From NCBI GenBank assembly GCA_027596035.1, contig JADGJA010000130.1, positions 1 to 38,733 of the forward strand: 38,733 nt of DNA. Direction: 5' to 3'. The position numbers and the translations under genes were made by a program. Source of the stretch: Thoreauomyces humboldtii (Eukaryota; Chytridiomycota; Chytridiomycetes; Spizellomycetales; Powellomycetaceae). Within the stretch, counting starts at the first letter, position 1. Each line of letters starts with the position of its first letter. Below, in pieces: positions 9,779 to 21,349 of the stretch. The notes beneath the pieces were generated by a model. The model worked only from the letters and a program-made list of their open reading frames with translations, had not been told where the DNA came from and made no database searches.

Positions 9779-12700
9779 ATGGCCGTAGCAGCACTCTCAC
9801 CACCACTACCACCACCACCACCACGACAGGCATCCGTGGCAGCAGCAGCAGCAGCAGCAGCTACAGTGCAGGATGACAACGTCAAGGATCCCAACGCCAT
9901 CGTGCAGAAGCGTCTGTACATCTCGGGTCTCAAGGACGACATTGCTTCCCAGGACATCGAGGCTCGCTTCAAGTCGTTCGGGAACGTCACGTCGGTCCAC
10001 CTCGCGGGAGGAGGTCCCAACGGAGGGTGTCGAGGGTTCGGCTACGTCAGCCTGGAAGCCACCCTCGCTTCCATCGGCAAATGTAAAGGGAAAAGAGTCA
10101 CGGGAAAAACGAAACCCCCCACTCCCGGCATTCCTCGTTCTCTCACAGGACTGATCACACGTCTTCTCCCCTTCTTCCCCAGGTATGTCCCTGTACAACG
10201 GATCAAAGTGGAAGGGCATGCAGCTGCACATCGAGGAAGCGAAGCAGGACTACACGGTCAAGCTGAAGCGGGAGTGGCAGGACATCCAGACAGCCAAGGA
10301 GGCCTACAAGGACGGGAAACCACCCGCCATCAGCAACAAGAAGCTCAAGAAGAGGACCGTCGAGGAGGCTGCCGACATGACCCTCGTCACAGACAGGAAC
10401 ATGAAAAACAGGAAGCACTGGCGGAGGTCCGCCTTCGGAAGGGCCGTCTCCGTCTACCACTACAAGGACCCAGTCACCAGGAAGATCGTCATGGTCGATC
10501 CCTTGCGCTACAAGCACTCCATCACACGTCCAGAGAGCTACGCAAAGTTCACTCCCGTCACCAGACTCACCTGGCCGTCCGACGACATCGTGGCTCCAAA
10601 GACCAAACGCGACGAATTCCTGGAACGGCTCGCGGCCGAGGACGCGGCCGACAGGGCCGCCGAACTTGAAGCCGGGGACGACGCGGACGGAGGCGGACTC
10701 TTCGAGGACACGGACGACGAGGCGGGGGCCATATCGAGGAGCAAGCTCGACGTGGCAGCTCTGTACGACGACGAGAGGGGAACAGAGTCCGAATCGGAAT
10801 CGGACGACGGCTCGGACGTCAACAGTCTCTTCCGTGACGACATGGACGTCGACCCACCGGCCCGGAGATCCACGGACATTAAGAAGGAGCACAGTCTGGA
10901 AAAGGATCTCCTTCGACTGGTCCCGTCCTTCGACGACCAGATACCGGTCCCCAAGACGGAACAGGTGCCCACCTTCGACGACGGCAGCGACTCGGATGAC
11001 TTTGAAGTCGTACCGGCTTCAGCGCCCGCGAAGAACATCCTGACCGGCGTCAGCGACGATTCCGACGACGACGACGAGGAAGACCTGAAGACCATGGGAC
11101 GGTCAACCCCATCCGCTCAGTTCCAGCTGCCACCTGGATTCAGCGACGACTCGGACGATGAGATCCCCTCCGTCGTTCCACCGCCGACACGCGCCCGAGC
11201 GGTCCTCACCGACTTCGCGAAGGCGTTGGTCAAGAAGGAACCCGGCGAGAGGAAGAGGGATGTGGCGGCACCGAAATCGGACGTGAAGCCGAGAATCGAT
11301 ATGGCGAAAACGGACGAGGATGGAAGTGATCCCATGGACATCGACGAGGATCCGGCTTCCATGGTCAAGGAGGAGCCTAAAAGAAAAAAGGAGGAGATGG
11401 TGGACGATACCCTCCTCTCCCCAGTTCCCTTCGACGAAGCAGTCGACGAACTTGAAATTGTCCAAGCCCAACCCGAAATCAACGACGCAAAAGGCGGTCC
11501 TCAGATGGAAACGGTCGAGGAGACTTTGGACGACACCCTCCTCTCCGCGAATCCCTTCGACGAAGCGGTGGATGAGATCGAAACGCCCGACCCCGAACTC
11601 GAAGACCAGCTCATCCCTACCCGCGATCAGATCAAGGAGGAACTGTCGGACGACACGCTCCTGACAGCCGATCCGTTCGACGAAGCAGTCGACGAGATCG
11701 GCATCCAACCTGTAACCATGGATGTGGAGGATCCGGTCATGGCAAGTCCCGTCGACGACCCGATCACGTCCGTGATTTCCTCACCGTCCGATGCAGACGC
11801 CGATGCCGATGCGTCTGATCCTAAGGCCGAGTCAGGACAGTCGGAGGATGCATCCGAAGAGGATGAAGACGAGTCCGAACGTTTGGATCACGATGACGGT
11901 CAGGATGGAGCCGCGGGCGGTTCGGACGACGAGGTGGAGGATCTGGATGCGGATGAGGACGATGCTTCCGACGGAGAAGAGTCGAGTGAGGAGAAGGGGG
12001 GAGATGCGGACAGCAGCAGTGATGATGATGAGGATGGTAGTGGGGAGGAGGAGGAGGAGACCGATGGAAAGGTCGAGAATGAGCCCAACGGTGTCAAAGA
12101 GGCGGATGACAAGGATGCTACCGGAGCGAAGCCGACGATAACAGCCAACCGATCTTCTAAAGAATCCGTACAAGGTTTGAATCGTTTGACCCTCAGAGTG
12201 TCTTCTTGATCAGACCCCTCAAAGTATCCCGCTTTTACATTACTAGCTGAGGCAGCGAAAGCGGACGGCGACCGACACTATGCTGTCAACACCAACCTCC
12301 GGGCTCTCGTCTTTGGGAGTGATGGTAAGCGTCAAAGAAAGGTGTTTTTCGTACGCTTTGCTTCTTCGGTTGCTAACATGAGTTTGGATGGAACCTTTTC
12401 GATAGATGAGGATGCAGCCCCGTTCTCACTCTTCGGTGACCCAGTTGACTCGACCTCGACCGAACCCCCAGCTTTCGATCTTTTCCCCTCCGTTGTCGTT
12501 CCTGACGTTGAGGTTCTTGCGGAAGAACCCGAGGTACGAAAGCATCTTCCTTCACTGTCATCGACCTTTCTGTGGAAACCTCTGCGGGTTCGTTTGGGAA
12601 GCTGATGCATGTATCGTGGTTCCGTTTCTTTTTCTTTTCTTTTTTTCTAGACGAAACGGGACGACGCCGAAGTAGCACGCAGTTTCGGCACCTCGTCCAT

Positions 12701-12981
12701 GTTCTTCCTCCATGTGGGCGACACGAGTCTTGCCCATCGATCAAAGTACGCGCCCGACGGTACTTTCAAGCGAACCGAGACAGTGTAACGTCAACAGAGA
12801 CCGTTATTTCCGCTGCTTCGTCCGTCGGTCTCACAAGTTTACTCTTTGTTTTTGGTCGTTTAGCGACGAGATCAAGATGAACTGGGAGGATTCGAGACAG
12901 GAACTCACGCAGGATTTCAAGAGCAAACACAAGCTGGCGTCTAGGAAGAAGGAGAAGATGAAGCGGCAGCGTACAAAGTAG
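9779..12981 (+). CDS. NOP8: Nucleolar RNA-binding protein, NOL8/Nop8-like
   Basis: Six exons (9779-10082, 10183-12174, 12247-12324, 12406-12533, 12651-12784, 12864-12981) encode 917 residues, and all phases agree. After a Pro/Ala-rich start, an RRM spans about residues 44-122, with RNP2 LYISGL and RNP1 RGFGYVSL. It is followed by the family-typical NGSKWKGMQLHIEEAKQDY and KLKREW. The long middle is very acidic with Ser/Asp tracts and contains three copies of a DDTLL..xPFDEAVDE motif. The C-terminus (MNWEDSRQELTQDFKSKHK followed by Lys/Arg-rich residues) matches the conserved NOL8 tail. Known role of the family: nucleolar 60S ribosomal subunit assembly and pre-rRNA processing. The ATG at 9779 is preceded by an A-rich context (agaacaATGG). 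The symbol is assigned by similarity of architecture. Confidence 0.9.
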
Positions 12982-13352
12982 TGCCCCCCTTCGATCGTAG
13001 AGCTTTTGAGAATCGCTTGCCACCCCGCATCCACTGGTACACCCACATCATCACTGGCCTCACTGGCATCACTGGCCCCCATCCACTTCACCACCATCAT
13101 ACCCTCACACGCACACGCACACACCTAGCAAACCCTTGAGCGTATCCCCCCTACCGATATCCGTTACCTACGTATGTTGCATCGAAAGCTGTATAAATTA
13201 TTTTTACAATCCCCAGTTCATCTGCCCGACCATCTGCCCCACCATCTCATCTCTTGCTCGCGCTCGCTCTCTCATGCATTTTGAAATAAAAAACAGATGA
13301 TGATCACCCATCCGGAAAGAAGGACCCCCGAAGTGCCACCGCCGGATCTCGA
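12982..13352. other. 3'-3' intergenic between convergent genes
   Basis: No gene seen. It contains short AC and CACTGGC-type repeats near 13040-13120 and A/T-rich candidate poly(A) regions for both flanking genes. Confidence 0.5.
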
Positions 13353-15813
13353 TCACCGCATGGTGACCGACTTCTTGACCTTCGGAGCAGGCAGACCCCT
13401 CGCGGTCGGCTGGACCGCCGTCTTGACGTTCTTCCTCCCCAACACCCAATAGGTGTCGAACGTGACGCCTCCCTCCAAGGTGACGGGTTGGGCCGTCTTC
13501 TCGAACACAAAGTCGGCGTCCTTGACGAGGTCGTAGGTGGGAGCCGAGATGTGTATCCTGTTGGGAGCCGACTTCTGCTCCATCTGACCCGCGACCGTGG
13601 CCGAGTCGCCGAAGATGGCGAACTTTGGCATGGTGACGCCGGCGACGCCTCCCACGCAGGGGCCCGAGTGGACTCCGATCCGGATGAAGAGCTCGCGTTG
13701 GATCTGGTCCGACATGTCGAGGTTCTTGACCTCGTCGATGAACCGGACGGCCGCGTCCACCGTGTCGATCGCGTTGCGACGGGTCGAGTGCTCGAGGCTC
13801 GAGGTGGTGTCCGAGTTGAGACCCGCCACGATCTGGTACGCGTCTCCGATCGTCTCCGTCTTGTAGAGGTCCGCGTAGTCGTCGAGGATGGCGTCGAAGG
13901 CCGTGTAGAGACGGTTGAGGAGGTTGACAATCTGGTCGGGACTGGAGTTTGCCGTGAGGTTGGTGAACTGGACGATGTCGCACAGGAGGAGGGTCACGCA
14001 TGCGAAATCGCGAGGTGGTACCTCCTGACCCATCTTCATGGCGTCGGCCACGTAGCGGGGGAGCATTCCGTAGAGAAGTTCGTTGGCTCCCTTGTTGTCG
14101 TCCTCGAGTGCCGTTGCGGCCGACTGGGTCTTGAGGAGGGCTTCCGTCTCCTTGTGGTGCTGGATCTTGAGTTTCTTGAACTCTGTCTCCTGCTCCCCGA
14201 GGAGGACCGAGGTCTGCTGCATGTGTTCTCGCTTGGCCTGGTCTCTGATCTCGCGGTGTTGGACGCGCAGCGTCTCCATTCCCTCGAGGTGTCGCTTGTG
14301 GAGCAACTCGATCCTTCCCCTCTCCTTTCGGACCGAGTCCTCTGCCTCCAGGTTCTCGGCATCGAGGGCCGCTCCCGCCTCTTCGTCGTCGAGGGTCGTC
14401 TCGGCGTGGCTGTCTGTCGTCATTTCCGACATCTCGCTCTGGTTGTCGCTGAACGACATTTCCGACATCGCGGAAGCCGACTGACGAGCCGAACCCAGCT
14501 GGTCGAGTCTACGGTCGTTGTCTCCTCCTTCGACGTCACGATGCGCCATGCCGTCATCGTCCTCGGCCATCTCTCGGAGCGACTCTCGCAGGGCCTCCTC
14601 GGATGCGAAGTACTGCCGTTCGCGATGCTTGGCTGCCACCTTTTGTTGACGGGTGAGCTGACGAGCCTCGTAACGTTGCAGTCCCAAAGTCCGGATGGCT
14701 TTTGTCTGCAGGTTCCTCTGGGTCTGGAAAGCCTTAAGGGTTGCTCTCTGCTGAGCGATCTGATCCTCCTCGCTCTCCAGTTCCTTCTGCTGCTCCATCT
14801 CGAGTTCCAGTTCCTGGATCTTGTGTTCAGCGAAGAGTGTCTGACTCTCCTCGGTCTGGTCGAGCTCGAGCTCGCAGATTTTGGAGATGTGCTTGAGTTT
14901 CATCAGATGCTCCTCGCGAAGCTGTTCCACCTCCTTTTGCATACGAAGCTTAAGCTGAAGGATCTTGGACTGATGCATCTTGTCTGCTTCCAAGCGGCCG
15001 ACTTCAGATCGTCGGCCGGCTTTATTGCCCGTGATGTTCCCTTCCGCCAAGTACTCTGCCAGCTCGGCGTCCTCGACTTCTTGCAGCAGGAGATTCCGGA
15101 AGAGAGTCATGTTCTGACGAAAGGATTGCAGGACTGTCAGCTCTTCATTTCCAGTCATTCAGGCGGGGGAGCCATTGAAAAAGCCAAGAGGTACGAAATC
15201 TCACCTTCATGATGCGAGTATGACTGTCCTGCAAGGCCTTTCGCTCCCTCTCCTGCCTGACCTCGATACCCGACAGTCTCAATTGATTGGCCGCCCTTCG
15301 TTCCGCCATCTTCCTCTTGACGCTCATGACGCGTTCCGCACTGGCTGCCTTGGTCCTGACGTTCATCTTCAGACTCCGCAGCTCCCTCATCAACATCTCC
15401 AGCATGCGCTTGTCGGCCTCCTCCTCCTTGAGCATGGCCGCATCCTCCGCGTCCTGGGCCGCGAGGGCCGCACGTTCGGCGTTCTGAGTCTCCAGAAGGA
15501 ACCTCGACTCTGCGATGTTGGCTTCCCTGATGTGAGCCTCGTCTATCCGAAAGTTGTTCATGCGGTGGATCCTCTCCATGCTGGACTCGAGGGTCGACCT
15601 CTCCTGTTCCAACGCCAACGTCATTGCCGTGTCCTCCATCTTCATGAGCTTCAAGGCACGTTGGAGTTCCTCGTCGTCCGCTTTCACGATCGTGATGCTG
15701 CCACTGCCAGAGGTCTTGGCAGCCTGGCCACCGTTGAGGGGAGTGGCGCTGTGAGCGCCAGAGTGGAGGGCCATCCCGCCTGCCACCACCATGTCCTGCG
15801 CGGTGCTGGTCAT
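13353..15813 (-). CDS. Class III nucleotide cyclase with long coiled coil
   Basis: Two exons, 15813-15205 and 15140-13353 (64-nt intron), encode 798 residues. There are no membrane helices. Residues about 45-560 are rich in Glu/Lys/Arg/Gln heptads and predicted coiled coil, with an acidic Ser-rich interruption. A signalling-helix-like segment (ELLYGMLPRYVADAMK) leads into a cyclase catalytic domain at about 580-765. Both metal-binding Asp positions are present (LLLCDIVQFTN and ETIGDAYQIVAG), and the Glu in ETIGDAY is the residue typical of guanylyl cyclases. The usual FGDxVNxASRM motif reads FGDSATVAGQM, so the transition-state Asn and Arg positions are Thr and Gln. It may therefore be weakly active, a regulatory half, or active only as a heterodimer. 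Substrate (GTP or ATP) is unproven. Confidence 0.9.
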
Positions 15814-16672
15814 CTTGGAGGTTCGAGCAACGCGACAAAGTGTCGATGTTTCCTCTGGAGCCTGCTCCTGCGTCCCTGTTTATGAAAGAGAAGTCCGGGT
15901 ATGGAAGCCACCCTGTGCAGGAGGCAAATTCCGGGGGTCCTTGCTTGGAACTCTTGGGCCTCCTGGGATGAGTAGGCCTCAGAGACAAGAGGATTCTAGA
16001 CGCCCGTTCCTCCCACGACTTGGAAGGATACACGGGTTTCCCTTGGATGTCTCCTGGGTGAAGAATAAGGGTCGGGGGTGCCTGGGGAGAGAGACTTCGG
16101 CGGAGTCTTGCGACGGATTTACGTAACAACCCCGAACCACCGGCTGCGGCGGACCAAAAGAAGAAGCAGAACGGCAAACGCGTACATGTACCGGTACGCA
16201 AAGCTCTCCCACGCAACCAGCTTGTTTTAATCTGACAACACGATGGGAGCTGTCTCGATGGTGGGGAGGTGATGACGGGCCACAGGGAGGAAGGATGCAC
16301 AGTGCCTGCACTTGCGTGTCATGCTTCCGGAACCGGTTTATGGTCCCTTCCCATGCGGATGTCCGCCACAGTACCTGATCAATCAACACCAGCTGTGCGC
16401 ACAAGGGACGGGAGTGCTTCGCAATGTGCAACCGGGTACTCAAGCTCAGTGCTGTTTCCAGGTATCCTGTTGCATCCCTTCCCGGACCATGCGTTGTAAT
16501 ATCCCTGTCAACAGCTCCTGATGGGTTGCAATTCCTTCAATGTGTCCATTCCTGCCGTCGGTGTGAATAAAGTACATGCCTTTGCTTTCAAATCTTGATT
16601 TAAAACCAGTCAAGGTATATCGTCCGGCCTAGGACATCTCAGGTAGTCTTCCCGGCTCGAGCGCTCCAAAAC
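15814..16672. other. Divergent intergenic region, cyclase and tyrosinase
   Basis: About 860 bases with no frame of coding quality. It presumably carries the 5' UTRs and promoters of the two divergent genes. No clear element was identified. Confidence 0.45.
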
Positions 16673-17940
16673 ATGTTCTTGAGGCCTTTCTCGTTTCTCC
16701 TCGCTGCTCCCCTTGCCTTGGCCTCGGTCATTGCAGCACCCGGTCCTGTGGCTATCCGAGAAAGTATCGCAGCTACCTCGAGCAACCAAGAGGGAACTTC
16801 CTGTGCTTGCCGCAAACCCATCATCCGCAAAGAATGGCGAACCCTGCCTTTTAACGATCAAATTGCCTACATCAAGGCTGTCAAATGCCTGATCGCATCG
16901 CCATCGAAATCTCACACCGCGGCGGGAGCTAGGACTCGCTTTGACGACTTCATTGGCGTGCATCTCATCCAAGCGCCTTTCATTCATTTCGTGGGCCACT
17001 TCCACGCATGGTAATTCAGCAGGTGCTCGCCAGCCGCTGTTGAGAATCGCACGATCTAACCTTGGATTCTGTTCCATGAAGGCACCGCGACTTCGTTTCG
17101 ATTTACGAAAAAACCTTGCGAGAAGAGTGTCACTATCGCGGGGCTCAGGTCAGTTTATATGGCCAAACTCGTTCGTTTTGGCATGTCGAAATGTCCTCAA
17201 GCTCATGCTTTTGACAGCCTTATTGGGATTGGAGCCTTGACGCCGTCGGACCGAACTACACCCACTTCTTCTCATCACCCGTCTTCAATCCCATTTACGG
17301 TCTTGGAGGAAACGGAAACCCAGATAACTCGTCCATTCAGACCGCATCGGTCCCCATTTCACCCGGGACAGGAGGAGGATGCATTGCATCAGGTCCTTTC
17401 AAGAACCTCACCGTCAACATCGGACCGCTCAACAACACCCACTACAACCCCCACTGCACCCGTCGTTCCTTTTCGGTGGAGCAAGTCCCTCCTCTCGCTC
17501 CCTCCAACATCATCTCGGCGCTCTCCGTCGACACGTTCTTGGATCTCATGGTCCGAGCTGAAGGCAACTTCACGAACCCGAATATCACCATCGAAGGGTA
17601 TCACGGAGCGGGTCATTTCGCGGTCGGTGGTCTACGAGGAAGCATGAGCGACGTGGCGGCCTCTCCTTCCGATCCAATCTTCTTCCTCCATCACGCCAAC
17701 GTCGACCGCATCTGGGCAGAGTGGCAGAAGCGGGACCCGGCCCGTCGATACCTCGAGGTGGGGGGAACGGACGTTCCGTTCGCTTATCCGTTCACCCCCA
17801 ACCGCACGGGGACGCCTGTCACGCTGAGGTATCCTCTCAATCTGGCGGGAGACGCGCCCTACCATGCCCTGGCGAAACCGATCGTGGTTAGGGATGTGAT
17901 GAGATTGAGGACTTCGTTGCTTTGCTACGATTACGAGTAG
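16673..17940 (+). CDS. Secreted tyrosinase-type copper oxidase
   Basis: Three exons (16673-17010, 17082-17148, 17218-17940) encode 375 residues. The N-terminus [19 protein letters not shown] is a typical signal peptide. The CuA region includes [18 protein letters not shown] (joined across the first intron) and PYWDW. The CuB region includes [12 protein letters not shown] and [16 protein letters not shown], so the expected copper-binding His pattern is present. Several N-glycosylation sites (NYT, NSS, NLT, NNT) support secretion. Family role: oxidation of phenols to quinones, often for pigment formation. The length corresponds to the short, tail-less type with no C-terminal lid domain evident. 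Catechol oxidase-like activity cannot be excluded from sequence. Confidence 0.92.
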
Positions 17941-18103
17941 CTGAAGACAATAGGGAAGAGGAACGAGATGCTCCGAGGATAGATTACCATTAGGAGTGTA
18001 AGGCTTTGATATGACAAAATGACAATGACGTTGCAAAGTACAAAGCTCAGATATCTGCCCGAAGGCGTAACGATAGGGTGTGTCTAGGGAGGATGGGATC
18101 CCT

Positions 18104-18935
18104 ATGGTTGAGCTGCATCCGACCAGGCTATCCTACTCTCATTCCTACCATGCAAAGTTGGCCAAACAGCAGTCAGCGTCGTCGGGTTCCTCCAGCTCAA
18201 AAGACAAGCGCAAAGCGCCCGTCGCCGACGAAGAATCAGAGCGCCAACTTGCCAAAAAATGTGTCCAATGATTTGACCCCTCATCTATCTCATTTAATAT
18301 GTCTTTACTATGCTAGCTCGCACCGCCAACGTCGCGGTCACTTCGCGCCTCGAAGACTTGCTTTGCGACTTACTCAAAGAGACAAAGAAGAACAACACCA
18401 ACTCGGCGAGATTCACTAAGGAGATTACCGGAGGCTTGGCAAAGCTCGAAAACAAGATCGAAAACCTCGGCCACGACATGCGCACCTAGCAAAGCCAGAC
18501 TGCCGCCGAAGAACGACCGCTTGCCTATGAGGGTTACAGTATGATAAAGTTTATGAACTTTGTCGAAGAGGCGACGGTTTTCAGCCCAGGTACCCTCACA
18601 TCCCCTCTGTTTCGACATCTTCATGTTCAAACCAACGTTTATGTTTAGATGGGCACATGAAGATTTCCGAGCTCGTGCCCGTCTTCCAAGCCTACTCGGC
18701 AAACGATATTTGGAGTCAAACTCATAAGAATATCGTCGGCAAAGTCAGGAAAACCACCGAGTTTCTTGTCGGCATGATCAAGCTAATCATCGAATGGGAC
18801 GGGGAAGAAGAACTCGTCTACCACGAGAAATATGTGCTGTCTGGACGCACCTTACCTCCCATTTACATCACCTCGGACGAGGATATCGATTCGGGCAGCG
18901 CCAAGACGGGGTTGAGGGCAGAAGGCGAAGCTTGA
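18104..18935 (+). pseudogene. Hypothetical gene interrupted by one in-frame TAG
   Basis: Three phase-consistent exons (18104-18260, 18317-18589, 18649-18935; introns of 56 and 59 nt) would give 238 codons, but a TAG at 18487-18489 interrupts the second exon. The frame keeps coding character on both sides: a Ser/Lys-rich start, then a helical stretch (LEDLLCDLLKETKKNN, KLENKIENLGHDMRT), the TAG, then FVEEATVFSPDGHMKI and WSQTHKNIVGKVRKTT. A CAG to TAG change would explain it. It is either a young pseudogene, a strain-specific nonsense allele or a sequencing error. Without readthrough, the product is about 108 residues. Family not recognised. The ATG at 18104 is the first in frame. Confidence 0.5.
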
Positions 18936-19258
18936 TTTCCTGATTTGCGTCTCGTCTTTGTATTCAATAAACGACGCTCAATCGTCACGTCAGGCCACGA
19001 TGCAGTGTCTCTGTCGAACGTTCCACCACGTATTCATAGCCTCCTTTGATCGAACCTTCTTCAGCATTAGCTGCAGCGGAGAATTTTGGGAACAGTACAA
19101 GCGGCTAAGTAACGATAATCCATGCTTGACCTCACCCTCCCCACCTTGGCTGATCAGTCGGACACACAGCCCCAAATCAGGGGCAATGAACAAGATAATA
19201 AACGCGGTGAAAGCGCACTGGACTGAGAAGCAAGCGGATGGGTTGGGTTACTGTGCAG
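18936..19258. other. Region holding the unresolved 5' exon of the next gene
   Basis: The membrane-protein frame cannot be traced upstream of the acceptor at 19258. A short frame starting at an ATG at 19188 does not join it in phase. A small exon near 19071-19110 with donor at 'ctaa|gtaacg' would join in phase, but this is speculative. Confidence 0.3.
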
Positions 19259-21183
19259 GTTCACAGATCCGAATCTCGATAATGGGTGAGTATTCCCTAT
19301 GGGAGGCAATGGCTAGGGGTACGTTGTTAACCGCTGGTTTTCCGGCAGCTTTACGGACATGTTCTTTCGAAAGTGGCAGCGGTCAAATACGCTGGCCGTT
19401 GGTGAGCGCTTTATTTGGACGTGATACTGCCTAGGGCACATTTCTCTGAGCGACTGAACCTCGCATAGCCATTATCATATTGGTTTCTCTAGGAAGCTTG
19501 CTCAATCACTTGAATACCGTGCAGGTGACGGTGCTTCCTGAAGGCATTACACGGGGCTTTGACCTGGTAAGTGTTGTCCCTGTGCGCGCAGGAAGACGAA
19601 GTTCTGAAATCCTCCTGGGTCCCCAGGTGCTAGTCATCATCCCCGTTCTAGGCTTGATCATCATTCTTTCGAACATCTACACTGGATATCCTTCGCAACG
19701 GATGACATCAATTAGCGTGTGCGTCCTCACAGCCGGCTTCCTGACAGTTTCATATCTGCTTGTGGTGGTGTTCGCCATGCGGAACCCAAGTATGACGCTT
19801 GAGGAGGTCGGAATCTACACGAGGGTCGTTGCCCCTGTGGAGTTGTCCATTACCTGGCTTGCAATCATGGGCATACAAACAGGGGTGAGTCAAAAGCCGA
19901 AAGCTGAACATGTTCTCGTCGAAAGCTGAACATTTGAAGTCCGCAGTTTCGAGACAAGTTCGTCAGGATGGCCCTGTACGTAGTTGGAGTACGTATCATC
20001 CTTCGCTGGTGTCTTTGCTGGGACCTCTTAGCGATCGGCGAGGCGTCCGTAACGCTACAAGTCGTCTTGTGCTCGACAGCCTTGAAGTCCGTCTATCAAC
20101 GGGAGAAGCGTCAAAGAAAGACCTACCTCGCAGCCAATGTGGCGTGGCAGTCAGCCGACTCTCTTCAGTCGAACCGAGCGACAAGTGCCACAGCGCGACG
20201 CTGCTTTCGGCCGATAGTCGACTACCTTCACTTCGTGTTGCAACAGCGGTTCAACGATCCAGATGAGGAAAAGGAATTTCGAAAGTATTTCACAACCAAA
20301 CTGCGAACCCAGACACAAGCGCAGTACGCTATCTCCTTTGTATCGGCCATCATCTCAATCGTGTCGTTGATCATCACGTATGGCGTTCATGCCCTTGACG
20401 GGGCATCGATGATCCGACTCGGTGCCGTGATACCCTCGATATGTATCTTCGGCTTCATCAGCGTATGGGTTCTTGGTCCTGAACATCCTAACAAGCAGCA
20501 GCTCTGCGGGGCAGCCATCTACATCGCGCTTTCGATCTTTGGCTTGTATAATACCATAGAGAGCGTCAAGCCTCTGGAGCAGGTTAGTTACTGTTGAGCT
20601 CGAATGAAGCCTGAACGCCAAGTCGAACATTCCTCGGTATTTCAGGTGCTGGTTCGTGGTCCGCAGCTTGATATCTACCTTTCGGCCGTCTTCTTTCAGT
20701 TAAACTTGGTATCAGTGATTTTCCGGCACGGTGGTGTCTTGTTCATCCTCACTGATCCTTTCACTCCGTCTTTTCAAGATGATGGCTCGATCTGCTGGCG
20801 GTATCTTGAGGGGCAGGTACGCGCTCACATGCGCCGTCGTGGACTTTGGGATCGGCTGCGTCCTGTACGCAAATTCCAGATCCCTCCGGCAGACGTCCTT
20901 TCAAGTCCTGGGCGCCTATTCTCTGGTCGCGGTGATCTCAGGTCTGGTGATCCAACCCTGGGCGGAGAAGAACCTCCGACGGTACTGGCGGTTGGTGGAG
21001 AAGGGACCGCTTACGAAGCAGGTCCGGACCCGGACTCGCACCAAAGTCGGGAAGTTGGGAAAGTCGGGAGGATTGAAACTCCAAGTGGTGGACAAAATCG
21101 GCGGTGAAGGCAGGTCCTTGCGCACCTTTTCTGTAGCAGAGAGCGAGCACGGTAGCGTCCGTGATAATGTCGACGAGGTTTAA
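19259..21183 (+). CDS. Polytopic membrane protein with two similar halves, 5' incomplete
   Basis: Seven exons join in phase: 19259-19285, 19349-19401, 19469-19566, 19627-19884, 19947-20582, 20646-20708 and 20779-21183. Introns are 60-70 nt, and the visible part is about 512 residues. About eleven hydrophobic segments fall into two groups. Each group is preceded by the same pattern F-x-D-P-x5-F-x3-F (FTDPNLDNGFTDMF and FNDPDEEKEFRKYF) and a basic stretch leading into the first helix. This argues for an internal duplication of a roughly six-helix module, as seen in the membrane regions of transmembrane nucleotide cyclases and some receptors. No catalytic domain follows: after the last helix come about 90 Arg/Lys/Gly-rich residues and a stop. 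Transport, receptor or cyclase-partner roles are all possible. Function not assigned. Confidence 0.65.
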
Positions 21184-21349
21184 CCTCGTCCCTTGGCATC
21201 CCTCTAAATCACAACAAACTTAACTCCGACGCGGGAGGTGGCTGGTGGGTCAATTGAAAGTTTCCTGTGCGTCATCTCAAATCCAGCACATCCATGTACT
21301 TGCGCTGACTTGAGACTCCCCGTTCACCAAACCAGCGCAACAACCAACC

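Noticed and set aside
13488..15212. 574-residue open frame on the plus strand
   Set aside because: Antisense shadow of the coiled-coil cyclase; repetitive Glu/Leu/His/Arg composition is the complement of the coiled coil.
15155..16300. 381-residue minus-strand frame
   Set aside because: Shifted frame over cyclase exon 1, with Gly/Arg/His-rich low-quality sequence.
18500..18800. Vague resemblance of the TAG-interrupted gene to primase C-terminal regions
   Set aside because: Only a loose pattern around FSPDGHMKISELV; no catalytic or Walker motifs, so no assignment.
19995..20037. Possible 43-nt intron in the membrane-protein gene
   Set aside because: Removing it would shift the frame, while the unspliced frame stays open and hydrophobic.
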